Positions 9,301 through 21,342 of a stretch of DNA of 64,000 bases are shown here, piece by piece. A program made the translations under genes and the position numbers. Every line of letters starts with the position of its first letter. Within the stretch, counting starts at the first letter, position 1. Under the pieces are notes generated by a model, which made no database searches, was not told the DNA's origin, and saw nothing but the letters and a program-made list of their open reading frames with translations. The stretch covers positions 36,360,052 through 36,424,051 of the forward strand of contig NC_087062.1 of assembly GCF_963678635.1 (NCBI RefSeq). Direction: 5' to 3'. The DNA comes from Symsagittifera roscoffensis. Lineage: Eukaryota > Xenacoelomorpha > Acoela > Convolutidae.

Positions 9301-11985
9301 TTGTCATGTTTAGATTTTTCAAAGTTGATAAAGATTTTGGATTAATTTTTGCAAAAGTTTTTTTAATTGTTCTGATTCTAATTGAGAGTTTTTCGTCTCT
9401 TTGTTATTTATCATAAAACACTTGTTATTGTTTCATTCACACATAAAGCGTACTTCACTTGATGAACTATATATTCAGTTTTTCTCACAAAAAGAATTTT
9501 CTATTCTACTTTTGCAACAAAAACCCTTAACACAATCAATTGTATGCTCAGATCTTAAGTTTTCGCTAATTGTTTGTGTAGTTCGTAAATTTGTCATTCG
9601 AAAAAGCGGACTTTTTTTACTGTCTTATAAACTGTTCTATTGATAATGCGCACCAGAAAAGATTACAGTTCCATGAATAATTAACCCAAAATATTACAGC
9701 GGCTGAATAAATGTTTGGAATGTTTTAGTAACAGAATTTGGTGTGAAAAACCTTTGTGGATTAAGAAATTTTGTTTGAACTTATCATTACTAACTCGCAA
9801 TGATCTGGAAAACTTAATTTTTTGTCAACATTGACACCTAAGTTTTTATCAGTGCTCTGAACTTAAGTGTAGTTCTATCCCAATATATGGCAGGGAAAAA
9901 ATCTGGTTTTCTGATTGATATCAAGAAATGAGTTTTTGAAGTTTTCAATGACGTTTTGTTGTTTGAACTTCAACTAGATCCTCTTCGAAAAAAAAAACTT
10001 TTAACTTGACGCTTAAAAAGTACAGGTCCTTGTTTTGAAGTATCTGAATTGATCGCATTTTCAAATTTTAAAAAGGGAAGATAAATTGCCAAAGACTATT
10101 TGCTGTTTTTGATGAAATAGATTGGATTTCCTTGAATTACGCACTTTAATTCGCGAGCCGTGATAGTGCTAGTGTACTAACTTTTTCAATGAATCTAATA
10201 AGGGCAGGCTCTTGCCAATCTTTAAAACGTAAATAACTTTCAACTTTTTCAAAAATTTGCATAAACGGTAGAACTTTTGTTTTGATATTGAAGTTGCTTG
10301 ATTGTGATGACTGAGTTTTTGTGGAAAAATTTGATGAATTTTTGAAAAGTTTCTCGATAATTTTGCCCATAATAGGCAGAAGCGAAAGAATACGTTATGT
10401 GACACAAAATGCTTTACTGCCTCTTTTGTGATTTAGATAAATTTTGCTTATTGTAGAATAATTGCAAATGTTGGTATTGACAAATTTTCTAGAAAAAAAT
10501 GTCAGTTAGAGATTAACATTTTTCCAGAATGACAGTTTTGATCAATTATTGACAGTTTGCTAAAAGTTTGATATGCCCTTATTATCTTGTTCTTGTTGGC
10601 CTTGAAATTAAATTCCACGATTTTTTTTTTGTTTTTTAAATTTTTGTACTTTTTTCAAAACTAAGATTCCATTTTCACTTAAGAAAAATTATGCAGCTTT
10701 TTCAAACCTGCCGCTAGTGAAAAACAAAATAGTTTTACAAAACTTGTAAAGATCATATGCAGTCAACTTGGCCTTTTTAGCGTCTGCAAGAATCTCCTCT
10801 GTTCTTTTTCAGGTAGTTAACAAAGCGAAAAAAATTCTGGTCAATTTCGGTCAAAACCAAAGTTTCACAAAATATTTTCTTTTGATTTCCTATCACTTTT
10901 TTTAAGATTTGAGTTTGATTTTTTCGCAACAGTTTGAACATTTCTGTGCTCTGTACTTGATTTAGTATCCAAAATGGGCGTTTTATTAGCACTTTCAGTT
11001 TAATATGATGTGATACCAACTTCGGTTTTGCCCTAGTCTTAAATTTTTAGTCGTCAAAACATTCTTTTACAGGGATGATTATGAGATCTGTCAAACAAAC
11101 CATTTTTTCATACACAATTCAGTCTTTATTTTTTCGACTAACTTGGTCATCACTTGCTTTTCTGAAATAAAACTTAAACGTATCATAACAAAAATATCAT
11201 AACGATCACTATCACTATTTTGAATTATTCAGCAATTGTGATCAATTACGGAACGAAAAAACCGTAAATTAGAAAAACGAAAATGTTTCATGTAGAAGGA
11301 AAAAATTACCACAATGCCAGTTTTTTTACCACAAAATTAAAATAAAAAACTACCAGTCACTTTTTCACAATCAAAAACCTTGAAATAATTAGAATTCCAC
11401 GATCCATGTAGAGAAAAATGAAGAAAAACTAAACTTGTCCTAATATACTTAATACATCGATTATAGAAAAACGACGATTTGGTAATTTTTTTCCACGGTA
11501 TAACTATCTGTTCTTCTAATTTATTGTTTTTTCGTTCTGCAGTTGACTTAAGTTAAGGTTGTTGAATTTTTGTTCTTTTTTGGTAGCTATCTTTTTTGTT
11601 TGTTTTAGAGCTTTTGACATTTCTAGAGGGTTTGCAATATTTGTAACTGGTAGCGAGGCAATTCATTAATGTGGAGTCCTGCAAATGAGTATAAATGAGT
11701 TAGTGTTTCAATTTGTATTTTTTTGCTGGATTTGGTAAATTATTATTTCATTGCTGAGTTACTTATTTTTTTAATCAAATTTTTTGGTGTGTGACATGAT
11801 TGGTTTTTTGATGAGTAGGGTGTATTTTAGTGATTGTATTTTTTTTTTGATATAGCTCAATGTGTTGAAAAATTTTAAGCCTGCAGCTGGGGTAAGATGT
11901 TTTTTTTAGTGATTGATTTTTTTCTTTGTAACAATTTCTCGACTTTTTTTGATATTTTTTAATTTTTTTATTTCTTTTTGAAATC
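9301..11985. other. AT-rich stretch without a supported gene
   Basis: Minus-strand ORFs at 10,146-10,405 and 10,777-11,019 are Lys/Asn/Phe-rich, as expected of AT-rich DNA. They could be decayed N-terminal parts of the neighbouring Penelope-like element, but this is not shown. Confidence 0.3.
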
Positions 11986-11988
11986 CTA

Positions 11989-12660
11989 TCAGTATGAGTA
12001 CCAATTTTTTTTCAAACCTTGTGGACGATGAATATCATCGTCAACCTGTGTATAAGGCGGTGAGTTATAACATACCGAATCCATTGATGATTTACAGTAT
12101 TTTGTGAATCTTTCGATTCCTTTGCTGTAAACATTAAGGTTTATGTGGTGTTTTGGTTGAAAATATTTTTTCAAGTGAAAACTAAAACAAGTAGTGATTT
12201 GTAATTTATATGCTAGTGGAAAGAATTCAACGTTCGTTGACCATTCCGTGTGTTTTTATTTGCGCTCCATTGATACTACCTTGTAAAAACTGCTGTGGTA
12301 AGCGATTCATGTCTTCAACTTGTCCATAGGTTCATGGAGCAAGAGAACTTCGTGGTTGGTGCTTTTTGATTTATAAATGGCACAAGGTTATGATTTCATT
12401 GTTTATAAACTCAATGCCCTCATTTGTTTCGAGGATTTCGGTTAATCCGAGTTTGGATATCCATTGTTCGTAACGTGTTGTTTATGATTAAAAATAATTA
12501 AAGCCAGATACTGGTCTTATTCATCTACTATTAGCATAATGCAGGAGTTTCCTTCTGAAGATGGTGATGTTGGGCCTTTGTACCAATTGATATTCAGTTG
12601 TTGGTTTTTAGACTTTGTCTTTTAAACTCTTTTTTTTCAGCTTTTTTCTTTTAAGTGGGA
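11989..12660 (-). pseudogene. Relict Ty3-type integrase core
   Basis: Minus-strand translation across stops shows GNSCIMLIVDE (12,555-12,522), like the G-N-x-x-I-L-x-I-V-D-x-F-(S/T)-R stretch around the first catalytic Asp region. Then ETNEGIEFINNEI (about 12,452-12,410) replaces the usual D-N-G-x-E-F-x-N. Then TYGQVEDMNR (about 12,345-12,310) matches the N-G-Q-x-E-R-x-N-R motif holding the catalytic Glu. The 61-codon ORF 11,989-12,174 is its downstream tail. Several stops interrupt it. It is oriented opposite to the 16-kb LTR, so it belongs to another insertion. Confidence 0.55.
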
Positions 12661-13660
12661 ACGGCTCGCTTAATTTAATTGCGATTCCTGTGTTGAATAG
12701 TACTTTAGTTTAAATTGGTACTTTAGTCATTAGCGTAATAAAAACTTTGTATAAAATTATCATAAATTTTTTCTGAACGAATGACTTGATACCTTATCAA
12801 TCTCATTTTTGAACTCAATTTTTGTGAAAAAGAGAAAAAAAGTGAACAGCACTCACCAATCACAGCATTTCTTTCTTCCACAGTTTTTCATATGCCACAA
12901 TCATTCATTTAAAAATTACAATCCTAAAATGAACTAATTTTGAAACCATTATTCAAAAACCTCCAGGTTGAAACTAGCGTTACCTTCCTTTTTGACAATT
13001 CGAACACATATCATCTCAAAATTGGAAACTTCTTGACAGCTATGAACAAAAATAAACAAAATCTGATAGTTCAATAACTCCAATTTTCCCCAATAAGAAT
13101 AAATTCAAATTCAAAATGAAGTAAAAATTTATCAAAGTCAGTTAGCCCAAAGCAAAAACATCTCACAAAAGCCTGACTATCAAAAAAGCAAAAAAAACAA
13201 GAAACAGCAACTTAATAACGAAATCTCCAGATTATCCTTCACCAATATCTATCAATCTCCAACAGCCTCGACGAAATTCAGTAAACAAATCCGACCTTGC
13301 CTAAAAGAAACTAAAAACCAACAGAAATCTTGGATAAGTAAATTCACTTTCTGAATAAGTACTTCAAACCAATCGGATCTACTCGAAAGAATTTCCTTTC
13401 ATTTTTACACATAACTTTTCAAACTTTTATACAACTTCTCGTTTTCAATTTTTACATTCATAGTAGAGTTTTTAATAATTCTTTTCCATTTTTTGTGTAT
13501 TTTTAAAATTGATATCCAATGTTTTCCAAATTGTTGAACTTGTAACCAGCTACACTACATTTAACTTAATTAGCCTTCCTTCAAAATGTTAGGTTTTCTT
13601 TTTAACATAAAAGTTTAAAAACTTTTCACAAGTTTTATGAATTGGGCCGCAACTTTATTC
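12661..13660. other. AT-rich stretch, nothing supported
   Basis: No ORF, repeat or motif that I can support. Confidence 0.4.
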
Positions 13661-13661
13661 C

Positions 13662-15110
13662 TTGCATTGTTTCTTAACGAAGAAAACTACTTGGCACTAT
13701 TTGCTTCTTAAATCCAGAAAAAAAATAGCAACGAAAGTCAGAATTGTTTATCATACCTCGAACCGAAATCCTCCACCTACCCGGCCAACCCAAAAACCTA
13801 CCCAGAACCTACAAATAACTGAGAGTCAGGCTACACTTACGAATAATCAGAAAACATCTAGTCGAGTTTCGCAAAAACCCCAGTATTCTGGAAGAACGAC
13901 AAGCACCGATCTCAGACTCATTAACTCCAGCTCATCAAAATGCACCAGTGAGTGAAACACATTAGGAACCAACATATAATATCTATCACTCAGTTTCACA
14001 AGACTTCCGAAGAAAAAGACAACAAAGTCAAAACTTTTCACAAGGATTTATAATTGACAGACAGTTAATTCATCCATGAAGACAAGACTTCGTTTAATCA
14101 TAATTTCATCATCAGAACCCTCATCAAGTTCAACGCCACTATCGGAATTTTCATCAGAAACCCCTACCCTTCAAACTATAAGCTCCCCACCACATACACC
14201 AAAATTTTAAACGAATTTTGGATTCTACTTCAACCTCAGCACAATTTTGAGACAACCCAATCTACCCTCAACACCCTCACTACTTCTCAATCTCTCCGAT
14301 ATTGGGCGATATATATCATTCTCCGTAGGATGAAATAAATGTAAATAGTGGACCAGCAGAAAGTCTACCAAAAACATCACATCAACATCTTGTTTGCTGA
14401 CAGCCCTTCCTCAACACCTTTCATACATACCAGAGTTTAATACCTTACTATCAGGATTAAAACAAACTTTTAAGTACAGATATCAAGAATTGCAAGATAC
14501 AAACAAGCCATTGAGACTGGATTGGAACACTTTCGTAGAAACTTATCCCTTATTCGGACGGGTTCAGGTAGCACCTGACTTTAGAGTTGAACTCTACATT
14601 GCATAAACCATGGACCAGATATCCGCCAAAACATAGAAGACCATAACCCACAAACATTATCACAAAAAAAACTTATGTTAAAACTTGAGTTATCGATAAA
14701 ATTAACAAACCTTACACATCAACAGTTACCACAGCCTCAACTAGACATAACAGCCAAACTTGCCTCACCATTTATTTGCACCTAATAAAATATAAAAGCG
14801 ACAGAGAAACTAAAAAAAAGTAGCCATACAAACTTAACAAATTTTTTCAGGGTTATCGAAGTATCTTTTAATATCTATTATTGATAACTTTGCATGACAA
14901 TTGTAAGGAATAAATGAATTCCAAATTTCACAAACTAACTCATAACAGCTTCAAACAGCTTAGGCTCGTTTTAAACGTCACTTTAACCCATTTGGAACCA
15001 GGAATCAAGCTTAAATTACCAACGCGGCTTTCTAACACTACCGCACGATCAACATGTACAGGAAAAGTCCACTGTATTCAAACCAGATCAAACTAAAAAT
15101 AAAAAGTATA
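13662..15110 (+). pseudogene. Coding-like debris upstream of the 16-kb LTR fragment
   Basis: Plus-strand segments have protein-like composition but are broken by stops. 13,740-13,950 is Pro/Gln/Thr/Ser-rich (TRPTQKPTQNLQITE), similar in style to the linker of the Gag frame at the left edge. 14,394-14,606 is a 70-codon ORF with SYIPEFNTLLSGLKQTFKYR. 14,914-15,096 is a 60-codon ORF. They share orientation with the LTR fragment at 15,972, so they may be the internal part of the same dead element. None was matched to a family. Confidence 0.3.
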
Positions 15111-15499
15111 ATATTTTGAAAAACCAATCAATTTTTTATTAAGAACAAATGAAGACACTTAGGAAAACACTCTGCTCAAAGAAACAAAAGTATACTCCAA
15201 TTGGCCTACCCGACAGTAAAGCTTTTACTGAGCATGCTCAGTAGCCGGCGTCACCACCCGCGCTGTACCACGCTTAGAACCAACGTACTCAATTTTTTTA
15301 AACGGCTCTAGGGTGAGCAACTCTTTAAAATAACCGAACCAAGTAAAAAATCTTCTGGGTAAATAATATAATGATTTCAGGGTTCTGCGCAAAAAAAAAA
15401 ATCTGAAACTGAGATACTAAAGTGCAGAGGTAAATTTGTAAAAGTTTTCACAGTCCTCGCAGAAGGGAGATGAACACTCGACGACAATCCGACTCTGGA

Positions 15500-15553
15500 A
15501 TGGCAAATCTATTGGTTTTGCTTGCCGCAGTCACAACCCTCACTTGTTATAAA
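15500..15553 (+). CDS. Putative signal-peptide exon of the mucin-like gene
   Basis: From ATG 15,500 the frame gives MANLLVLLAAVTTLTCYK, a short hydrophobic core like a signal peptide, followed by a possible donor (AAA|GTATGG) in phase 0. The next proposed exon also begins in phase 0. An in-frame ATG at 15,470 would add a polar extension, which argues for 15,500. The link to the downstream exons is inference from strand, phase and the need for a secretion signal. Confidence 0.35.
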
Positions 15554-15971
15554 GTATGGAGCCGACATTGCAGCAAAGGTGTCCGTCGAAACCGATCAAT
15601 GGCCATATCGATGACAAAACTCAAATATACGTATCCTTGTCACTTGGCGCTTCACTCAGAGAAGTCAACATTTATCTGGCTACTCGATCGATTACTAACA
15701 AATAGTGGGAAAGAACGTAAGCTGGCTCTGACTAACGAAATCGGTACTCTACTATACACGAATCTGCACTTCAAATCGATCTTTCAAGATTCACAAAAAT
15801 CCTTTCACATCATAACTTGTGTTTCAATCTACACTCTCCACAACTTTCACAAAAAATTTAGAAGACTTTACATTCATCCCTCATAAAACTTTGAAACAAA
15901 AAAATTCCCGTACCTTGGATTCGTGGAACCAGTTAAAAGCAAGTATTCATTTTTTCTTTGATGATTCTCAC

Positions 15972-16245
15972 TGTAAAATATCATTAGCTAGCCAATCATG
16001 GTCCATAACTAAGACTTACGATAAATTGTAATGCTGAAACTGTTCATAGTTTCAGTCAGAGAATAAATAATAAATATTGAAATCAGTTACCTTCTTGTAT
16101 ATACTCTTATATTTCCTATTCTCAATAGATCTGGATAAGATTACGATTGTTATTAGACTAAGAAGTTGCTCGAACCTATCCGGCGAAAAAAGATAGCGTG
16201 ACAAGCAGACGGTGTACCCTTATCCGAAGTTACTCTATGAGAAGG
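15972..16245 (+). mobile_element. LTR fragment (same family as 3,700-4,037)
   Basis: Starts TGTAAAATATC and has the small GCTGAAAC / GTTTCAG hairpin at about 16,034. It then carries the conserved block TTAGACTAAGAAGTTGC and the ACTCTATGAG end, but not the final TTACA. No internal element sequence follows, so it is a truncated or solo LTR. It lies between two proposed exons of the mucin-like gene. Confidence 0.6.
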
Positions 16246-16263
16246 CCAACCCGGACCTTAGCT

Positions 16264-16345
16264 CGCGATGTTGCGTTTGTAGATTGAAAGCTACGCATTG
16301 AAAACCTTGCGTTTGTAGATTGAAAACGATACATTGAAAATCTTG
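16264..16345. repeat. Short tandem repeat, period about 36
   Basis: Two copies of TTGCGTTTGTAGATTGAAA (16,271 and 16,307), each followed by a CATTGAAAA-type end. Confidence 0.6.
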
Positions 16346-16635
16346 ATTGGGGATATGGAAAACAGCAGTGCTATTATAAATATAAACAATTGCCGACAGA
16401 AGAATGATATTTCCATTCCTTTGCAAGTGATATATTATTTCCAATGCCGTCTACCCCGTGTTTCCAAATGAATTTGCGTTAGTACAGCAAGGTAGAAACA
16501 AATGCTACCGAACAAAATATCAAAAAATATTCAAAAAATAATAATTTGAAAAACAAAAAATAAATTCAATTTGAGATTTTTTGTTTTTGGAAATCAAATA
16601 ATCCTTTTTCTATTTTCCATTAAAAATTGCTGCAG

Positions 16636-17069
16636 GTTCTTTTTTTGTTCATTTTCAAACATGATCTATCACTTGCACACGCCTTGAAAAGTTTTCCGAC
16701 AGTCATTCAGGAAAGTATGAGTTTGATGTCAACTTTGGTGAAACTAGATTTCAGCATTCCGTCTGTAGACATCAAAATACCTACGTACTTCCTCGATAAA
16801 GTAGTCAAATTCGATATTCTAAGACTGGACGTTCTGCCAAATGAGATAGATTGGAATTCCTTTGGTTTGTCGACCCCAAAATTCGACACGTTCTACATTG
16901 GATGTGGGTCAAACAATTTAGAGTGGTGCAATGAAACATTGACCACCAGTGCAAGAAGCCGAAGCTGGAACACATTACAATGTCAAGACATTGATGGAGT
17001 AGATGTATGTGCAATATGCTATATGCAGTTCTTTGGATTAGAACTAGATGCCGATCAGGTCATGCAAAG
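16636..17069 (+). CDS. Mucin-like protein gene, Cys-containing N-terminal exon
   Basis: A pyrimidine-rich acceptor (TGCTGCAG) precedes 16,636, and a donor CAAAG|GTAAG ends the exon in phase 2. The exon encodes about 144 residues. A hydrophobic start (VLFLFIF) is followed by a region with regular alternating pattern (LDFSIPSVDIKIPTYF), then a Cys-containing part with CGSNNLEWCNE, LQCQDIDGVDVCAIC and an N-glycosylation sequon (NET). The Cys residues suggest an extracellular fold. The phase matches the next exon exactly (AG|G gives Arg). An alternative acceptor at CATTCAG|GAAAG, also phase 0, would drop the hydrophobic start. No family recognised. Confidence 0.6.
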
Positions 17070-17141
17070 GTAAGACACCTTTTAAGCAGTCATTGAGTCG
17101 ATGTTGAGAAAAAATTGTGTGGTTTTTTCAAAACTATATTT

Positions 17142-17484
17142 CAGAACATTGTAAGCGCTTAGCACAGTGGTAAGGCGTTCTTTTCGTGATCGTCAGATGG
17201 TTTTATCGATCTCCTGCCATGGAAATGATAGTGTTTGAGAACGAGCTCTCAGTTGACTTTCACGCTGCAAAGTCTACCACAGCCTGACCGATTTCGGCTG
17301 CAATAGTGGTCCCACGTGAAAAATTATAGATGCGAAAAAAGTACTTGAATCGCTGTAAAAGAGCGTCGCTCAACAAAAAATCTCAGTATGTAATTTGTGG
17401 AAATAAGGGAAACAGCCTGTAAGGCCTTTCATAGATCCTCTGCCAATCGCAGAAACGCCAATTATTATTATTATTATTATAATT
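17142..17484 (+). mobile_element. tRNA-derived SINE with (ATT)n tail
   Basis: The head TTAGCACAGTGGTAAGGC is a clear tRNA A box. GGTTTTATCGATCTCC about 45 bases on is a degenerate B box. A unique body follows, ending in (ATT)n at 17,462-17,481. This is head, body and microsatellite tail, the usual SINE layout. A diverged relative is at 25,236-25,470. Confidence 0.7.
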
Positions 17485-17640
17485 AACTAAAACCAGGTAC
17501 TTGTATTTGTTATTTTTTGGCTTGCTTAAGCGTTTTTTGGTTCCTCAACTGTTTGCTACAAAAGACAACGTGTAATAAAATACAACTTGCAAGATTTAAG
17601 GAAAGTGACGACTGACAAGTTTTAAAAATTAAGTTAAAAT

Positions 17641-17829
17641 TTAGAAGTTTTGGTTTAAAGTGGCCCGTGGGCGGGCCAGGTGCGCGTTGTCGATTCGATT
17701 ACCCTGCCTAAGTTCTGAATAAAGTCTTACCATCTGTTGGCAAGCGCGCATCTCGTTGAGATGACTGCGGCGTTGAGCATAGAGTAAGTTGTCGTTTAAT
17801 GCGAGTTGTATATTATTGCGAGTTGTCAT
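17641..17829 (-). CDS. Unrecognised 62-codon ORF in a GC-richer island
   Basis: Polar, Arg/Asn/Leu-rich product (LNEMRACQQMVRLYSELRQG) with a helical look and no membrane segment. The stretch is markedly GC-richer than its surroundings, which is unusual here. It could be a small exon, or a coding remnant of the repeat that starts at 17,842. Confidence 0.25.
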   Translation of the reverse strand: MTTRNNIQLALNDNLLYAQRRSHLNEMRACQQMVRLYSELRQGNRIDNAHLARPRATLNQNF

Positions 17830-17841
17830 ATTACGAATTTT

Positions 17842-18440
17842 GTTCCGACCATTGAAAATCTACAGCATTCGCTAACTTTTCTATGCTGTTTTCGTTAACT
17901 TTCTTTTTTTTTGAATTTGTTTGTTTTCAACGCAAAATCAGGTACCACTAATTATCATCGGTCAGGGTCGAATGAAAACTTATATTAGAGCCCTCTAGTC
18001 GTGATTTCAACAACTTGAAAAGTTTTCAAGATTTATTTCAGTGTTGAAAAACCGAGTTGATTTTTGGGATGTTTCAGTCTAACTTCGAGTGAATAAAGCA
18101 CGCGATCAGGCGTATAATTGGCTTTTTTTTTTTAGAAAAAAGCCTTTTCTAGCCGCGAACTATCAAGTTTGCTCTAGTTAAATAGTGTTCGAAGTTTTGT
18201 CGCGCCATTTGGGATTCAGAAAATCAGAAAAATTTTGAAAAGTTTTATAGTCAATTTTTGATTGAAACTGTTGCCCATCTTTCTAATGTTACGATGAAAG
18301 TCTAACATGCTGAAGTTTTAAGCTTTTCTACAATCTTTTTATCAAACCACGCACAAAAATAAACACCATTCTTTTTGTAATAATATGGTCGGAACATTCT
18401 GCTCTACTTGCACAGCAACCAGCTATCCTTGTTTAGGTAT
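17842..18440 (+). mobile_element. Dispersed repeat with inverted GTTCCGACCAT motif
   Basis: GTTCCGACCAT at 17,842-17,852 is inverted exactly by ATGGTCGGAAC at 18,385-18,395. The interior has GCAAAATCAGGTACCAC and later GTCGTGATT. The same blocks recur at 32,943-33,690, where one internal block is doubled, and its right end recurs inverted at 54,825-54,890. No ORF, so probably a non-autonomous DNA element. Confidence 0.5.
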
Positions 18441-21340
18441 GCTTAACCTTCAACCTATGCAAAGCTAAACGGCTTGAATCAAAGACAAAATCGGAATGTT
18501 TTGAATTGTCCTTAAATGAACTTAGTTCAATATGTTTAGAAGCCGGGATGGATAATCAAAAACTTAAAGTATAACTTCATATCATTCCATAGAGACCATG
18601 GATGTTCGACGCGGGAAATTTTCAAATAAAGCATTTTCAGAATGTTAATCTGATAAGTTATTGCACATGTTTTTATAGAGAGAAAATTTTTGATTGACGT
18701 CAAAACACTGACGATTGTTTTGGAAAATTTTAATGTAATTTACCATAATATTATCGCACCTTGAAAGAAAAGCACTGATCTTAGATGTCTCACGTGGATC
18801 TTCAGTTGCTCTATTCAACTTGAAAACTATTTTAAAAATCTGTCAGTTAAGACAATCAGATATAAGAAAAAAAATTTACAAGAAAATTTTACATCATGAA
18901 TTATAGATAAAGCTTAATGTATGACTAGAAAAAAGGAAACTTGATAGGTATTTTTGACTTATCAAATTGACGGTTTTTATGTTTAAGGCTAACAATTTCA
19001 GTTTGCTATCAACTGTTACATTTAACTCGTGAGCTGCTTTCTATGCAAATAGAATACAAAAATTTGGCCACGGAGTTTTAAACAAAATATACTGTGAGGT
19101 AATATTACAAATGAAATACTTTTATCAATTTTTTGAAAAAAACCCTGTCTTATATTAATCATGCGGACTATAAAAGGCTCTTAAAAGTAGAAAGTTTTTT
19201 TTTGAATAGAAAGTCAAATTTTTTGTTCAAATTTGTGCGAGATAATGAATAGATAATATTTCTTTGTTTTGACAACTAGCCATTATCTGCTTCACTTTGA
19301 GAAGCAAAAAAAAACTTAAAATCAAAATACGAGCTATGAAAACAAGTAAGTCACGTTAGAAACTGTGACCCTTCGAAACCAATTTTTAGTCTCAAAAAAG
19401 CTTCTATTCCGAGTTTTACCCCTGGTCGAGATTTTTGGAACTGTTGCAAAGTAGAAAAAAAATATGATAATTTAATATAATTTGTTTTGGAACTTTGTTT
19501 CAAAAAAGTCTGCAATAACCTGTACATTTTTAGAGACACGTGGAATTAAATCGCTGCTTGGTAAAAAAAATATATTGCTACAATACTTATCTGGTTTGAT
19601 TGCGTTCGGCAATTTCACTAAAAGTAAGGCCCTGAAACGCACGTTTATGGATGTCCCAGGTCTTTCTCCATCATATAATTTCACTAGACGCATTGCTTCT
19701 ATTGAAACAGTAGCGTGCCGAGAGGGGGGAGGGGCGGTGGGGCGACCGCCTCTTCCCTCAATTCTGTTTGCCAGAACATAAAATTGCAATCATGCAGACA
19801 GAAAATGTATCAAACACATAAATTCGAAAAAGTTTGAAAAGTTTCAAACAATAGCATCCATAAAATTTTTCAAATTTTTGTCTCGAATGATGTCCATATT
19901 GAAAAAGACGTTCAGCAACACAACCACCGTCATTTAAAAAGTATTCAAAACATTTACCGAGCGGCAACTGAGCCGACTACTTTAGAGCAAACTCGGTTGA
20001 GCCCAGAACAAAACCAAATTTTTCGCTCTAAGTTTGTGCTATAAAGTTCAGATAATCTAAAAGATCACGCGTCTTCTCACTCCGGAAACACGAGAAAGGA
20101 TCGCAAGCTATTTTTAGTTTCGAGTTAAAAATTAGGTCACTAAGCTAATAAAAAACATAAGCCCAGCCAGTTAGGCCTAATACAAGTTTATGAGCGAAAA
20201 AAAGAAATTATACAACGTCAGAGTTAGAAGATTTAGAATTACAGTGAGGAATCGGAACCACTGTCAATTGCAATCGAAAGCGACTTGCAGTAGAAGAAAA
20301 ATCAATGCTGCAAAAAATAAGCAGACAAGGATTATGCCTATAAATTTTTTAAGCTAAATAAATTATCTTTTTGACAAATCTAGACCCGGAGACGTCCCAT
20401 GCATAGAGGTTAACTCTAGACCAAGTGTGCCGGAAATTGATTTGCTCATCTAACAAGCAGTCAAATGATCCAAGTGTGTGTCCTAATCATTGTTGACTTT
20501 GAAAACGCCTACAGTCTGATTTAATAACTCCTGTTTTTGCGTTTAGTAATACAGCATGCCAAAAAAATCGGAAAAAATCAAACAACGCCAACATAATAAG
20601 AAAAAGACAAACAATTGAAAAAAAAATAACTGAAATAAATTTTGAAAACTTTGAAATTTGATTTCAACGCTTTGAGATTATTTTTCCAAGTTTTATCAAC
20701 GCAAATTTTTTTTTTAGTTTTACAAAAGTAGGAATCAGTGCAATAGTAAGAAATTTAAAAGTAATTTTTCTTCAACTTCGCGCACTTCTTTTTACCATAA
20801 AATCAAAAAGAAAAACAAGCTCAATTAACTTAAAAGACAACAATTTTTCAAAAAGTTCGTTTTCAATTTCAGTTTTTCAGCTGGTGCATGAACAAGAAAA
20901 ATCCGAACTTTACAGCTAATCCAAGTTTTTAATCTCGAAATGCCTGCTTTTGACGCTGATTTTCAAAATACAGTATTGGCCATTAAAAATTGGGTGGAAT
21001 TGGGTATATTTTATTTTTTTCCACAAAGATTCAGTTACTACTACTAATTACTAGAATTTGTTGCAATGTTGAGAAAAACCGTTTTTAAGTTAATTAGTGT
21101 TTCTTTGGCAAAAATTTTTCCAACAAAAAAACTCAGCAAAAAATCCGGAGTTTTTTCAAACTTTGTTTGTTTTTCATTTTGTGAAAAAGAACTGTTGTCA
21201 TTTATGCCTAATTCACTAAAATTATATGTGTTGTTTTCTCAATTGATGTATAGTTTTCTCAATAACCACGCGCAAAAGTGACACAGATTGAAGAAAAGTT
21301 CAGTAAATTGTTATTGTTCCGAAAGTAACAGCATATTTGT
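18441..21340. other. Intronic or intergenic AT-rich DNA
   Basis: Overlapping ORFs on both strands at 19,472-19,789 (105 and 99 codons) contain a GC-rich patch (about 19,715-19,755) like those near ends of decayed DNA transposons. No motif decides. The rest shows nothing. Confidence 0.3.
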
Positions 21341-21342
21341 GC

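Noticed and set aside
19472-19789. Protein-coding gene from overlapping ~100-codon ORFs on both strands
   Set aside because: Neither frame has a recognisable motif or splice context. The GC-rich patch looks more like transposon debris.
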